Of a DNA stretch of 64,000 nucleotides, positions 8,293 to 16,794 are shown one piece after another; the first letter of the stretch is position 1; the number at the start of each line of letters is the position of its first letter. The DNA is from Flexivirga alba (GTDB lineage: Bacteria; Actinomycetota; Actinomycetes; Actinomycetales; Dermatophilaceae). Location of the stretch: the NCBI RefSeq assembly GCF_042661025.1, contig NZ_JBHSWH010000001.1, positions 2,852,001-2,916,000 of the forward strand, in the 5' to 3' direction. Under the pieces are notes generated by a model, which saw only the letters and a program-made list of their open reading frames with translations, was not told where the DNA came from and searched no databases. The position numbers and the translations under genes were made by a program.

Positions 8293-8344
8293 CTTCGGCC
8301 CTCCGGGTGATGACGGGCAGCGTGACCTACCCGTCGACCTCGAC

Positions 8345-8406
8345 GTGGTAGGAACCATCAGCAGTGTTGCGGTTCGGGCGCACGCCCGGGCGGGATCCAT
8401 CGCCCG
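8345..8406 (-). promoter_or_regulatory. Fluoride riboswitch (crcB RNA motif)
   Basis: On the minus strand the leader of the UspA-crcB-crcB operon reads GGGCGATGGATCCCGCCC, then GGGCGTGCGCCCGAACCGC, then GCTGATGGTTCCTACC. These are the conserved blocks of the fluoride aptamer: the GGGCGATG...CGCCC stem, the A-A-C-C-G-C joining segment, and the GCTGATG...CTAC pseudoknot strand. It ends about 50 bases before the UspA ATG; the gap contains GACGGG...CCCGTC, a possible switch hairpin next to the GGAGGG ribosome-binding site. Fluoride binding should turn expression on. Confidence 0.88.
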
Positions 8407-8475
8407 CGCTCAGGATAGGGGATCTCGGCCACCCCGTGGCGACCCCTGCGCCGGAATCGACGAGCACCGGCGGCG

Positions 8476-8481
8476 TAGCGT
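8476..8481 (+). promoter_or_regulatory. -10 box TAGCGT, leaderless start of lipB
   Basis: TAGCGT, six bases, then ATG at 8488. Confidence 0.5.
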
Positions 8482-8487
8482 GATGCC

Positions 8488-9117
8488 ATGCGCATCGAAC
8501 ACGTCGGGTTCGACCCGGACTTCGTCGACTACCAGGCCGCGTGGGATCTGCAACGCGAGGTGCACGCCCGCGTCGTCGCGGGCGAACAGGAGAACACCAC
8601 CCTGCTGCTCGAGCACCAGGCCGTCTACACGGCCGGCAAGCGGACCGCTTGGTATGACCGGCCGGTCGACAAGACACCCGTGGTCGAGGTCGACCGTGGT
8701 GGCCGGATCACCTGGCACGGGCCGGGCCAGCTCACCGGCTATCCGATCGTGCGCCTGCCGATCCCACTCGATGTCGTCGGTCACGTGCGCCGGCTGGAGC
8801 AACTGATGATCGACGTGTGTGCGGACCTCGGCGTGACAACGATGCGGGTCGAAGGACGCAGCGGCGTGTGGCTGCCCGCCGAGGACGGCGAGCTCGAACG
8901 CAAGATCGGTGCGATCGGCGTCCGGGTCAGCCGAGACGTGACCATGCACGGATTCGCACTCAACTGTGACTGTGATCTGTCGTGGGCGAACAACATTGTC
9001 CCGTGTGGCATCCCGGACGCCGGGGTCACGTCGCTCACCCAAGAGCTCGGTCGCGACGTGACCATCGCAGAGGTGCTTCCCTTCATCGAGAAGCGCCTGC
9101 CGGACATTCTGGGGTAG
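8488..9117 (+). CDS. lipB: Octanoyltransferase LipB
   Basis: 209 residues. Transfers octanoyl from acyl carrier protein to lipoyl domains, the first step of lipoate attachment. Catalytic Cys173 in NNIVPCGIPDAGVTS and Lys139 in RKIGAIGVRVSR are present, as are GGRITWHGPGQLTGYPI and HGFALNC. Its targets SucB (two lipoyl domains) and the glycine cleavage system are represented in the same window by sucB and gcvT. A leaderless promoter fits the ATG chosen. Confidence 0.97.
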   Translation: MRIEHVGFDPDFVDYQAAWDLQREVHARVVAGEQENTTLLLEHQAVYTAGKRTAWYDRPVDKTPVVEVDRGGRITWHGPGQLTGYPIVRLPIPLDVVGHVRRLEQLMIDVCADLGVTTMRVEGRSGVWLPAEDGELERKIGAIGVRVSRDVTMHGFALNCDCDLSWANNIVPCGIPDAGVTSLTQELGRDVTIAEVLPFIEKRLPDILG

Positions 9118-9161
9118 TGCGACACGTCGACGCGTCGCCCGGGGGCACGGGTGCCCGCCCC

Positions 9162-9167
9162 GTATGC
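9162..9167 (+). promoter_or_regulatory. -10 box TATGCT upstream of FemAB/ATP-grasp gene
   Basis: TATGCT ends 38 bases before the GTG at 9206. It includes the ATG at 9164, which argues against that ATG as the translation start. Confidence 0.35.
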
Positions 9168-9205
9168 TGTGGGGCGCCCAAGCCCGCCCCACGAAAGCCA
9201 GATTT

Positions 9206-11575
9206 GTGACGCTGTCCGTTCGCGCTTGCACCGCCACCGAATTCCTCGACACGGTCCACCGGGCCGGCAAGACGGTCCCCGTCGAGCAGTCGCCCGAATG
9301 GGCGCAGTACGACTCCGTGCTGCCCGGGCGGGAGCACTGGCGGTACCTGGTCGTCACTGACGGTGACACCCCGATGGCGGCGCTCAGCCTGACGTCGTTC
9401 GCGGGCCGATTCCTGGAGCAGCTGTGGGCCAAGCACGGGCCGATCTGGTTGGACGACGACCGCAGCGCCGCGCGCGAGCGTGAGTTACGGGACGCCCTGG
9501 CGTCATACATCCGTGGTGAGCGGCCGAACGCCGCCGTGCTTCGGCTGCACACCGTGCACCCCGGCGCGGACCTGACCGACCCGCTGATCGCGATCTTCTA
9601 CGACCGCACCATCGTGCTCGACCTGACCAAGGACGAGGACCAGCTGCTGTCGGAGATGTCGCAGAGCGGGCGGCGCAACATCCGCAAGGCGATGAAGAAC
9701 GACGAGCTCGTCTTCACCGATGACACCGCGATCAGTGAGCAGGAGTTCGCCGACGTCATCTACCCGATCTTCGAGGAGACCGGCAAACGCGGCGATTTCG
9801 TGCTGCGGCCGCCGGCGTTCTACTACGAGATGCTGCGGCAGCTCGGCCCCGAGGTATGCCGGCTCTACACGGTGCGGCACCAGGGCACAGTCGTCTCCTG
9901 GGCACTGGTCACCGTGTATGACGGTGAGGTCGACTACTACTTCGCGGCATCGTCCTCCGAGGCCCGCAAGTTGCTCGCGGCATACCTGATGGCGTGGGGG
10001 ACGATGCGCGCGACCAAGGCCGAGGGCGCGACGTTCTTCGACTTCCTGGGCTGCGGCTCGGACCGCTCGCCATATCTGGACACGCTCAACGAGTTCAAGC
10101 TCGCCTTCGCCAAGAAGGGGATGATCGACGCACCCGGACCGTGGGACCTCGTGCTGCGCCCGAACGTGCTGCGCGCCTATCACGCACAGCGGAAGGCGAT
10201 CGCCGGTGTCGGGCGTGCCAAGCAGACCGCGCGCACCATCGTCGGGGGAGTGCCGCGGTCGAAGTCCGACGCGGTCAACCTCGCCGACACTGCAGCCGGC
10301 AAGCTCGCCGGCGCGGTCACGCGTGCACCGAAGCCCCCGACCGCGGCGCCGAAGGTGCTGCCGGTGATCCTCGACTTCACCCTCTCCGGCTACGCGCTCG
10401 CGCGCGCCTTCCACGAGCGCTACGGCCTGACCAGCGTCGCCGTCGTGCCCTTCACCACCGGAGCGATCGCGGACTCCTCGATCATCTCCGAGGTGCGCGA
10501 GGTCGGCCCGGACGGCGTGCACAACTACGACCTGATCCTGCGTGAGATCCGCAAGCTGGCAACCGAAAACCCTGAGCTGACAGTCATTCCGCTCACCAAC
10601 CACGACGGCTTGGTGCAGGCGCTGTCGGCAAAACGGACCACACTCGGCAAGAACGTCGTCGTGCCGCACGAGTCGCCGGAGATGCTGCGCAAGGTCTCGA
10701 ACAAGCAGGACTTCAACGAGTTGTGCGCGGCAGCCGGTGTGCCGACGCCGCGCACCGCCGTGCTCGACTTCGCCGACGGTCGCCCGGCCACTGGCGATCT
10801 CGACCTACCGTGGCCGCTCATCGTCAAGCCGGCCGACTCCGGCCACTTCGCCGCTCTCCGTATGCCGGGCAAGAAGAAGCTCTACCAGGTGGCGGGTCAA
10901 CAACAGCTGGACGAGTTGCTCGACCAGCTGCAGGCCGCCGGGTATGACGGTCAGCTGCTCGCCCAGGAATTCATCCCGGGCACCGATCTTTTGTCGATCA
11001 CGCTCTACCGTGCGAAGGACGGCCGCATCACGCTGGCGCGCGCGTCAGAGGTGCTGATGCAGGATCCGCGCCCGGCATACCTCGGCATCCCGGACGTGCA
11101 GGTCGTGGCTCCGCTGGACGACGCGATCGAGCTCGGCTCGAAGATCCTCGTCGAAGCCGATTACCACGGATTCGCCAACCTGGACGCGATCCGCGACCCG
11201 CGCGACGGCAAGGTCGTCTTCTTCGAGATCAACCCCCGCTACGGCCGCAACTGCTACTACGCGACGGCATCCGGCGCGAATGTCGCCGAGCAGCTGGTCG
11301 CCGACCTGATCGACGAAAAGCCCGTGACTGCAGCGGATCTCGACGGCGAGCTGCTCTACACCACGCTTCCGGTGAAGTTCGTCGAGCAGACCCTCGGCGG
11401 GTCGGTGGCACAGCGGGTGCGAGCCGTCGCGGCAGCCGGGCGGGTCGCCGACCCGCTGCAGTATGCCGGTGAGCGCAACCCCAAGCACCGTGCCTACGCC
11501 AAGCTGGCGGCGCTGCATCACCGCAAGGCGTACAAGGGTCAGTCGGTCACCCTCAACGTCGAGGACGTTCGGTAG
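9206..11575 (+). CDS. FemAB-type aminoacyltransferase fused to ATP-grasp ligase (probable peptidoglycan interpeptide-bridge enzyme)
   Basis: 789 residues from GTG 9206. Residues 1-330 are a FemAB/GNAT-fold aminoacyltransferase: EQSPEWAQYD, MSQSGRRNIRKAMK at 151-164, VSWALVTVYDGEVDYYFAASSSEARKLLAAYLMAWGTM-type region (230-268) and FDFLGCG at 278-284. A flexible linker (331-384) leads to an ATP-grasp domain (385-789) with PLIVKPADSG at 537-546 and the metal-binding EINPRYGRN at 674-682. FemAB proteins add amino acids from aminoacyl-tRNA to lipid II; ATP-grasp enzymes such as D-aspartate ligase add an activated D-amino acid to the same position. The fusion could build both parts of a bridge such as L-Ser(Gly)-D-Asp/Glu. 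That coupling is inference; no substrate is shown by the sequence. Confidence 0.82.
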   Translation: MTLSVRACTATEFLDTVHRAGKTVPVEQSPEWAQYDSVLPGREHWRYLVVTDGDTPMAALSLTSFAGRFLEQLWAKHGPIWLDDDRSAARERELRDALASYIRGERPNAAVLRLHTVHPGADLTDPLIAIFYDRTIVLDLTKDEDQLLSEMSQSGRRNIRKAMKNDELVFTDDTAISEQEFADVIYPIFEETGKRGDFVLRPPAFYYEMLRQLGPEVCRLYTVRHQGTVVSWALVTVYDGEVDYYFAASSSEARKLLAAYLMAWGTMRATKAEGATFFDFLGCGSDRSPYLDTLNEFKLAFAKKGMIDAPGPWDLVLRPNVLRAYHAQRKAIAGVGRAKQTARTIVGGVPRSKSDAVNLADTAAGKLAGAVTRAPKPPTAAPKVLPVILDFTLSGYALARAFHERYGLTSVAVVPFTTGAIADSSIISEVREVGPDGVHNYDLILREIRKLATENPELTVIPLTNHDGLVQALSAKRTTLGKNVVVPHESPEMLRKVSNKQDFNELCAAAGVPTPRTAVLDFADGRPATGDLDLPWPLIVKPADSGHFAALRMPGKKKLYQVAGQQQLDELLDQLQAAGYDGQLLAQEFIPGTDLLSITLYRAKDGRITLARASEVLMQDPRPAYLGIPDVQVVAPLDDAIELGSKILVEADYHGFANLDAIRDPRDGKVVFFEINPRYGRNCYYATASGANVAEQLVADLIDEKPVTAADLDGELLYTTLPVKFVEQTLGGSVAQRVRAVAAAGRVADPLQYAGERNPKHRAYAKLAALHHRKAYKGQSVTLNVEDVR

Positions 11576-11633
11576 ATCGCCGGCGCTTGGGCGGTCTTCG
11601 GCGTGAGCCTGCACATCGTGCGCGCCGGCGGGC

Positions 11634-11795
11634 GCACCATCTGCAGGGCACCGCGCCCTCGGCGAGCCGCCCAGCCTTTAAGGCCGGCAAGACGTGCGCC
11701 ATACCGCACGTGCTGCTGGTCCTATTCCTGATCGGTCGATGTCAAGCACTGTCGGCCCGCACATGGTGCGCTCATTTCTCCGCACCATCTGCAGG
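11634..11795 (+). repeat. Direct repeat and hairpin upstream of citrate synthase
   Basis: GCACCATCTGCAGG occurs at 11634-11647 and 11782-11795. The second copy also forms a hairpin with ATGGTGCG at 11763-11770. This and the operator-like palindrome below are the only structures I see in the 292-base gap 11576-11867; there is no convincing gene. Confidence 0.45.
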
Positions 11796-11812
11796 TCGCC
11801 GAGCGCACGACG

Positions 11813-11833
11813 AATGTTGACACGATCAACATT
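11813..11833. promoter_or_regulatory. Operator-like palindrome AATGTTGA-N5-TCAACATT
   Basis: A perfect 8-base inverted repeat with a five-base spacer, 35 bases before the citrate synthase ATG and AT-rich against its surroundings. It overlaps a TTGACA that could be a -35 element. A dimeric regulator binding here could repress transcription; which one is unknown. Confidence 0.5.
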
Positions 11834-11867
11834 GACCGCGATCAGGGCACGAGCCCACGCTGTGCTC

Positions 11868-13031
11868 ATGAGCGAGAACACAACGACGACAACACCTTTC
11901 GTCGCCCCGCCCGGACTCGCCGGCGTGATCGTCGCCGACACGACTATTGGCGATGTGCGCGGCGATGAGGGGTTCTTCCACTATCGGCAGTACGACGCGA
12001 CCCGACTCGCCAGAACCCGTTCGTTCGAAGAGGTCTGGCACCTGTTGGTGTGCGGGTCGCTACCCGATCAAGGCCAACTGACTGCCTGGACCGAGCGCAC
12101 GTCGAAAGCAGCGACGGTCCCGGATGCCCTTGCCGCCCAACTAATCTCGGTGATGCGCGCTTCGGCTGGGACGGACCCACTGGTGACCCTGCGGACCGCT
12201 CTGTCGGCATACGGCTCACTGGTCGGAGACCGTCCGCTGTGGGACAGTGATGAGCCCACCAAAGCGGTGGCCGCGATTCGTGGAGCCGCCGTGGTGCCGT
12301 GGCTGGTGGCGGCTGCGTACTCTCTGGCCCACGACGAGCAGCCACGTCGCTCTCGCCCTGAGCTCGGGCACGTCGGCAACTACCTGTGGCTGGTCACCGG
12401 CGTCGATCCGGAACCGGACCACGTGGCTGCCCTGACCCGCTACCTGATCCTGACGATCGACCACGGTTTCAACAACTCGACGTTCACTGCCCGGACCGTC
12501 GCTTCCACCGGCGCTGATCTCACCGCGTGCCTGGTCGCCGGCATCGGGTCGCTATCCGGTCCCTTGCACGGAGGCGCGCCGAGCCGGGCGCTCGACGCAC
12601 TCGACGAGATTGGCACGGCGGACCGCGCACGGCCGTGGGCGCGCGACCAGTTGGCGTCCGGCAACCGGGTGATGGGGTTCGGCCACGCCGTCTATCGAGG
12701 GCTCGATCCGCGCTCAGAACTGTTGAAGGAGAGCGCGATCGAGCTCGGCGGTGCCACCGCGGATCTCGCAGTGCAGGTCGAGGCCGAGGTGGTCAGTGTC
12801 CTCGCCGAGGCCAAGCCGGATCGGGTGTTGCGCGCCAACGTCGAGTACTACGCCGGCGTGGTCATGCAGGCCTGCGGCATACCGCGCGAGATGTTCACAC
12901 CGACGTTCGCGTGCAGCCGGGTGGTGGGATGGACGGCTCACGTGCTGGAACAGAGCCGGGACCGCAAGATCATCCGGCCCTTGTCGCACTACACCGGGCC
13001 GGAGGTCGAACGCGGCGGCTCTCCCGTGTAG
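11868..13031 (+). CDS. Citrate/2-methylcitrate synthase
   Basis: 387 residues from ATG 11868. Condenses acetyl-CoA (or propionyl-CoA) with oxaloacetate. Substrate histidines are H199 (ILTIDHGFNNSTFT), H234 (GPLHGGAP) and H273 (GFGHAVYRGLDPR). The catalytic acid position, usually NVD, reads NVEYYAG (E326), a variant I believe is common in actinobacterial CitA-type enzymes. The ends RDRKIIRPLSHYTGPE are typical. It converges with and overlaps the 3' end of a second, DNA-binding-domain citrate synthase by 43 bases. The upstream palindrome suggests repression. Confidence 0.9.
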   Translation: MSENTTTTTPFVAPPGLAGVIVADTTIGDVRGDEGFFHYRQYDATRLARTRSFEEVWHLLVCGSLPDQGQLTAWTERTSKAATVPDALAAQLISVMRASAGTDPLVTLRTALSAYGSLVGDRPLWDSDEPTKAVAAIRGAAVVPWLVAAAYSLAHDEQPRRSRPELGHVGNYLWLVTGVDPEPDHVAALTRYLILTIDHGFNNSTFTARTVASTGADLTACLVAGIGSLSGPLHGGAPSRALDALDEIGTADRARPWARDQLASGNRVMGFGHAVYRGLDPRSELLKESAIELGGATADLAVQVEAEVVSVLAEAKPDRVLRANVEYYAGVVMQACGIPREMFTPTFACSRVVGWTAHVLEQSRDRKIIRPLSHYTGPEVERGGSPV

Positions 13032-14149
13032 GTCGCACGCGGCCGGAACCGGAGTGGGTGTCCCTGCTCCTCGATCCCGTGAGCGACGAAGCCGGCGAGT
13101 CGGGCGATGGTGAAGACAATCTCGCCGGTATGCCGGGGCAGCCCGCATGCGAGGGTGAGCGCCGCAAGTCCCAGGTCGACGTTCGGAGCGAGACCAGTCC
13201 GACGCCGCTCGTGGAGCACGAGATCCTCTGTGACAGCTGCGATCTCGTCATCAAGATCCGTGACCAGGTCCAGCAGCACCGTGGCCCGCGGATCGGTGTC
13301 GGCGTAGACGGTGTGCCCGAAACCTGGCATCGGACCATCGGTCGGGAGACCTCCTTCCACCGCGGCGCTGAGCAGGTCGTATGCCGCGCCCGAGGCGCCA
13401 CCGTGCCGAACGCCGCCAAGGGCCGCGACGCCGGCGGTCATGACGGCGTACGGATCCGCGCCGGTGCTTGCCGCGGCGCGCGCGGCGAGCGTCGATGTCG
13501 CGAGTTCGTGGTCCGCCAACAGGCCGAGTGCGACGTCGATGGCATCTGCCGCGTCGTCCGGCGGACTTCCGGTGGCGACGCCTGCCAGTACGCGGTCGGC
13601 GACGCGACCTTGGGCCGACGATCCACGTGACAGTCCAACGGCGGTTGCCGCAGCCAGGATCGAACGTCGACCTGCGGATCGGAAATGCTTGGGGGAGAGG
13701 GACTCTCGATCTGGGTCGGAGATTGCTGCCTGGCTGATCGCCCAGAGCACGAGGTCCCGAGAGGTCAGTCGTGGGTCCGGGTTCGTCAAGGGGCAGCCGG
13801 CCCATTCGCGGTCGTCGGCCTGACCATCCCACACGATCTCAGCGACGGCCTCGAACGACTCACGCGTGGCGAGTTCGGCGACGTCGTGTCCTCGATAGAG
13901 CAGGACACCGGACGGCTCGACACTGCTGACCGCGGTGTCAATGGTGAGTTCGAAGCGGCCACGCCGGACGCGGCGGCGGGAGTCGGCCATGGCGACGATG
14001 TCCTGCCGCAGGAACATCGATCCTGCGTGCCGGCTGCGGTGTGTCTCGGCGGGCTGGAGCACGCCGCGGCTGACGTAGGAATAGACCGTGGCGACTCGGA
14101 CACCCAGCAGGTCGGCCGCCTGTGCCGTGGTGATCAGCTCGCGGTCCAT
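12989..14149 (-). CDS. Citrate synthase family protein with N-terminal MerR/excisionase-type helix-turn-helix
   Basis: 386 residues. Residues 5-60 form a small winged helix (TTAQAADLLGVRVATVYSYVSRG), then a compact citrate synthase domain from about residue 65. The oxaloacetate/CoA histidines H214 (DHELATST), H249 (GGVRHGGAS) and H279 (GFGHTVYADTDPR) and D325 (NVD) are kept, but the segment after NVD lacks the usual Y-x-G. It may be an active synthase tethered to DNA or a metabolite-sensing regulator of the convergent citrate synthase; both are inference. The ATG at 14149 follows TACCGT at leaderless distance. Confidence 0.85.
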   Translation of the reverse strand: MDRELITTAQAADLLGVRVATVYSYVSRGVLQPAETHRSRHAGSMFLRQDIVAMADSRRRVRRGRFELTIDTAVSSVEPSGVLLYRGHDVAELATRESFEAVAEIVWDGQADDREWAGCPLTNPDPRLTSRDLVLWAISQAAISDPDRESLSPKHFRSAGRRSILAAATAVGLSRGSSAQGRVADRVLAGVATGSPPDDAADAIDVALGLLADHELATSTLAARAAASTGADPYAVMTAGVAALGGVRHGGASGAAYDLLSAAVEGGLPTDGPMPGFGHTVYADTDPRATVLLDLVTDLDDEIAAVTEDLVLHERRRTGLAPNVDLGLAALTLACGLPRHTGEIVFTIARLAGFVAHGIEEQGHPLRFRPRATYTGEPPRSTSGPV

Positions 14150-14155
14150 GGACTC

Positions 14156-14161
14156 ACGGTA
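14156..14161 (-). promoter_or_regulatory. -10 box TACCGT, leaderless start
   Basis: TACCGT, six bases, ATG at 14149 on the minus strand. Confidence 0.45.
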
Positions 14162-14176
14162 GCGATCGGCAGCGCG

Positions 14177-15091
14177 TCAGCCGCGCCCCGTGAGGCGCCA
14201 CGCCACGCCGCGCGCGAGCAGCTTGAGCATCGGCCAGTACGCCTTGCCGACATACAGCGTCATCGGGTCGCCGGTGTGCACGCCGTTGCCGTCGGCACGC
14301 TGCACATCGTCACGCAGGGCGCGGAGTTGCGCGGTCGTCAGGGTGAACGGTGCCTCGTCCCGGTGGAAACGGGTCAGGACCGGGTAGTCACGACCGTGCC
14401 GGTCGTTCTCCACGTGAGCACCGAGGACCGTGTGTATGTCGTGAGTCTCCGCGAGGTCGACCATCGCGGCCAGCGAGAGCTTTGCCGCAGGCAGATCATC
14501 GACATACAGGCGACCGGGATAGGCGGTGTCTCCGCTGAACATCAACCCGGCGGCCGGGTCGATCGTGGTGATCGAACGGGCATCGTGACCCGGTGTCGGA
14601 GCGATGAGCAGAGTGCGCTCCCCGAGATCGAATGTCGTTGTTGTTCCGACGGTTTCGGTCAATCCGAAGAAGCGGTGCACCGCCTCGACATCCTTGGCCA
14701 CGATCGTCGTATCCGGCCGGCCGGCGAACTGGGCGTCACCCTCGGTGTGGTCGTTGTGACCATGCGTGTGTGCGACGACAAGCGGCAGGCGCGCGACTCC
14801 GTGCGACTCGGACCATTCGTCAAGGAGCACGTCCACGGTGGCACGGATCGGGCATTGCGCGGCCTCTTTCGCGTCCCCGGTGTCCAGCAGGAGCGCGCGC
14901 TCGGTGCCGCAGAGGAGGTAGCCGATGGGCGCTTCCGGGCTCACTCGGGACGACTGGCGCAGCGCGAAGATCGCCTCATCGATCGCGCGGACCTGCAGCT
15001 TCACCTGCTGGCTGGCGTCCTTGTCGACGCAGTCCCACGGTGCGTCGAGTGGTTCAGCGTCGCGAAGTACGCCCTCGGGCAACACGGTCAT
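14177..15091 (-). CDS. MBL-fold metallo-hydrolase
   Basis: 304 residues from ATG 15091. The metallo-beta-lactamase zinc motif HTHGHNDHTEG lies near residue 110, followed by FSGDTAYPGRLYVDD (bridging Asp) and GAHVENDRHG. LLLDTGDA precedes the zinc motif, as in glyoxalase II-like hydrolases. The substrate is unknown. Long in-frame sequence upstream of 15091 overlaps the divergent kinase and is not used. It stands divergent from the kinase with about 100 bases between. Confidence 0.85.
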   Translation of the reverse strand: MTVLPEGVLRDAEPLDAPWDCVDKDASQQVKLQVRAIDEAIFALRQSSRVSPEAPIGYLLCGTERALLLDTGDAKEAAQCPIRATVDVLLDEWSESHGVARLPLVVAHTHGHNDHTEGDAQFAGRPDTTIVAKDVEAVHRFFGLTETVGTTTTFDLGERTLLIAPTPGHDARSITTIDPAAGLMFSGDTAYPGRLYVDDLPAAKLSLAAMVDLAETHDIHTVLGAHVENDRHGRDYPVLTRFHRDEAPFTLTTAQLRALRDDVQRADGNGVHTGDPMTLYVGKAYWPMLKLLARGVAWRLTGRG

Positions 15092-15187
15092 GGAACCATG
15101 GTCGCAAACGTGGCTCGGCTGCGCTGCCGAAATGAGCCTGTGGACAACTTCTGCGGGGAAGTCCTCGACCGTGCCACCGTGCTGTCC

Positions 15188-16740
15188 GTGGACACAGGAC
15201 CGGAGGACCCCCGAGGCGCCCCGAGCTGCCGGGGTATGACGTGCTCGACCTGCTCGGGCGCGGTGCAACCGGAGCGGTCTGGTCAGTGCGCGACCCCGAC
15301 GGGATCCGCCTGGCCGCAAAGGTTTTCGACGCTGACCTGGAGCAACTTGACTATGAGCTGAGCGTGCTCCAGGCACTGCGGCACGACCATGTGGTGCGTC
15401 TGCAGGATGTCGTGGTCGACCTGTCGACCGACCCGGTCGGCACCGCTTTGATCCTGGAGCTCGCCGAGGGTGGCTCGCTGGCCGACACCCTCGCCCGCCG
15501 GGGCGTGCTGACGCCGGGGGAGTTGGTGACCGTGCTGTGTCCGGTGGCCCGGGCATTGCACGACCTGCACGGCCTGGGTCTCGTGCACGGTGACCTGAGT
15601 CCGGGAAACGTGCTGCTGACTGCGGACGGGAAGCCGTTGATCGGCGATCTGGGTATGTCGCGGCTCGCCGGACACGCGGGCGAGGAGGTGTGGGCGACCG
15701 AGTCGTGGGCCGCCCCAGAGGTACTCGCCGGCGGCAGCCCTGTTCCCGCTTCGGACGTCTACTCACTCGGCGCGATCGCCTGGCGGGCGCTGACCGGTGC
15801 ACCGCCGGAGCCGGCGGCCCTGCGGCCCGATCTCTCCGAGCTCGCACCCGAAGTGTCGGACGAGTTGCGCGATCTGGTCAACGCCGCTCTCGCACATACG
15901 GATTCAGCGCGACCCCTGCCAGGTGAGTTCGCGATCGCGCTGTGGCAGTGTGCGACTCCGGAGCCTGCGCCCGTGCAGGGCTCGCCGGCCCGTCGGGCGG
16001 CCGTTGCCGCGCCACCGAGCAACGAAGCAGACGCACTCACCCGGCGAATTCGCGCGCAGGCGGCGGCCGACGCGAAGCAGCTGACGGCGGAGCCGGCGGA
16101 CGGTGGCAAGCGGGTGTCCACGAAGGGCCGGTGGCTGCTGGCCGGCGCAGCCGTGGTCGGAGGCGCCGTTGCGCTCGGTGTGACCGGGTTCGGCTCCGGG
16201 CCGTCAGCCGACCCGGCCCGGGCCGCCGAGCGCGGCCCGTCGACGGCGGCGTCCAAGACCACCCGGGCGACGAAGAGAGTGGCAGCGAAATCGACGACGG
16301 CGAAGGCAACACCGTCGAACGCAACCGGAACGCCGAAGACATCAGCTGCGACCCTGGGCTCCCAACCGGAGCGCGTCGTCCAGCAGCTCGCTGCAGCGCG
16401 TGCTGCAGCGTGGACCCACGGTGATCGGGACCGGCTCGACGCGGCCGAGCTGGCCGGTTCCCCGGCATACCAGCGGGACAGCAAGGATCTGCGCATCGCA
16501 GCCGACCGGAAGGTGCGCTACGCCGGATTGAAGTTCACCGTTCGCTCGGCACAGGTCGAACAGGGCGCCGGTGACGTCGTCCATGTGACCGCGATGATCG
16601 ATCGTTCGGCATATGACGTCGTCACCGCCAACGGGCGCCGGACCGTGCCCGCGGCCGCCGGGCAACAGACGGATCTGTCGGTGCAATGGACCAAATCCGG
16701 TTGGCGAGTGGTGGATTGGGCGGAAGCAGCCAACGGTTAG
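15188..16740 (+). CDS. Membrane Ser/Thr protein kinase with extracytoplasmic NTF2-like domain
   Basis: About 515 residues. Kinase domain: glycine loop LGRGATGAVW, Lys in LAAKVF, catalytic loop HGDLSPGNVLL (non-RD: Gly replaces Arg), DLG instead of DFG, then SWAAPEVLAGGSPVPASDVYSLG. A transmembrane helix (GRWLLAGAAVVGGAVALGV) follows an Ala/Asp-rich juxtamembrane region, then a Thr/Ala/Lys-rich linker and a folded C-terminal domain ending SVQWTKSGWRVVDWAE, probably a ligand sensor. The unbroken frame begins only at GTG 15241, but the preceding codons ELPGYDV match kinase N-termini; an upstream frame with GTG 15188 joins it if one C is missing in the run 15219-15222. I therefore give 15188 as the likely start and 15241 as the conservative one. 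Confidence 0.8.
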
Positions 16741-16794
16741 CCATTCCGGCATACAGTCGAGGACAACCGCTGCTGAGACGCTGAGGAGCCACGC

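Noticed and set aside
9164..9166. ATG at 9164 as start of the FemAB/ATP-grasp gene
   Set aside because: It lies inside a good -10 box (TATGCT 9162-9167), and homologous sequence begins at the GTG 9206.
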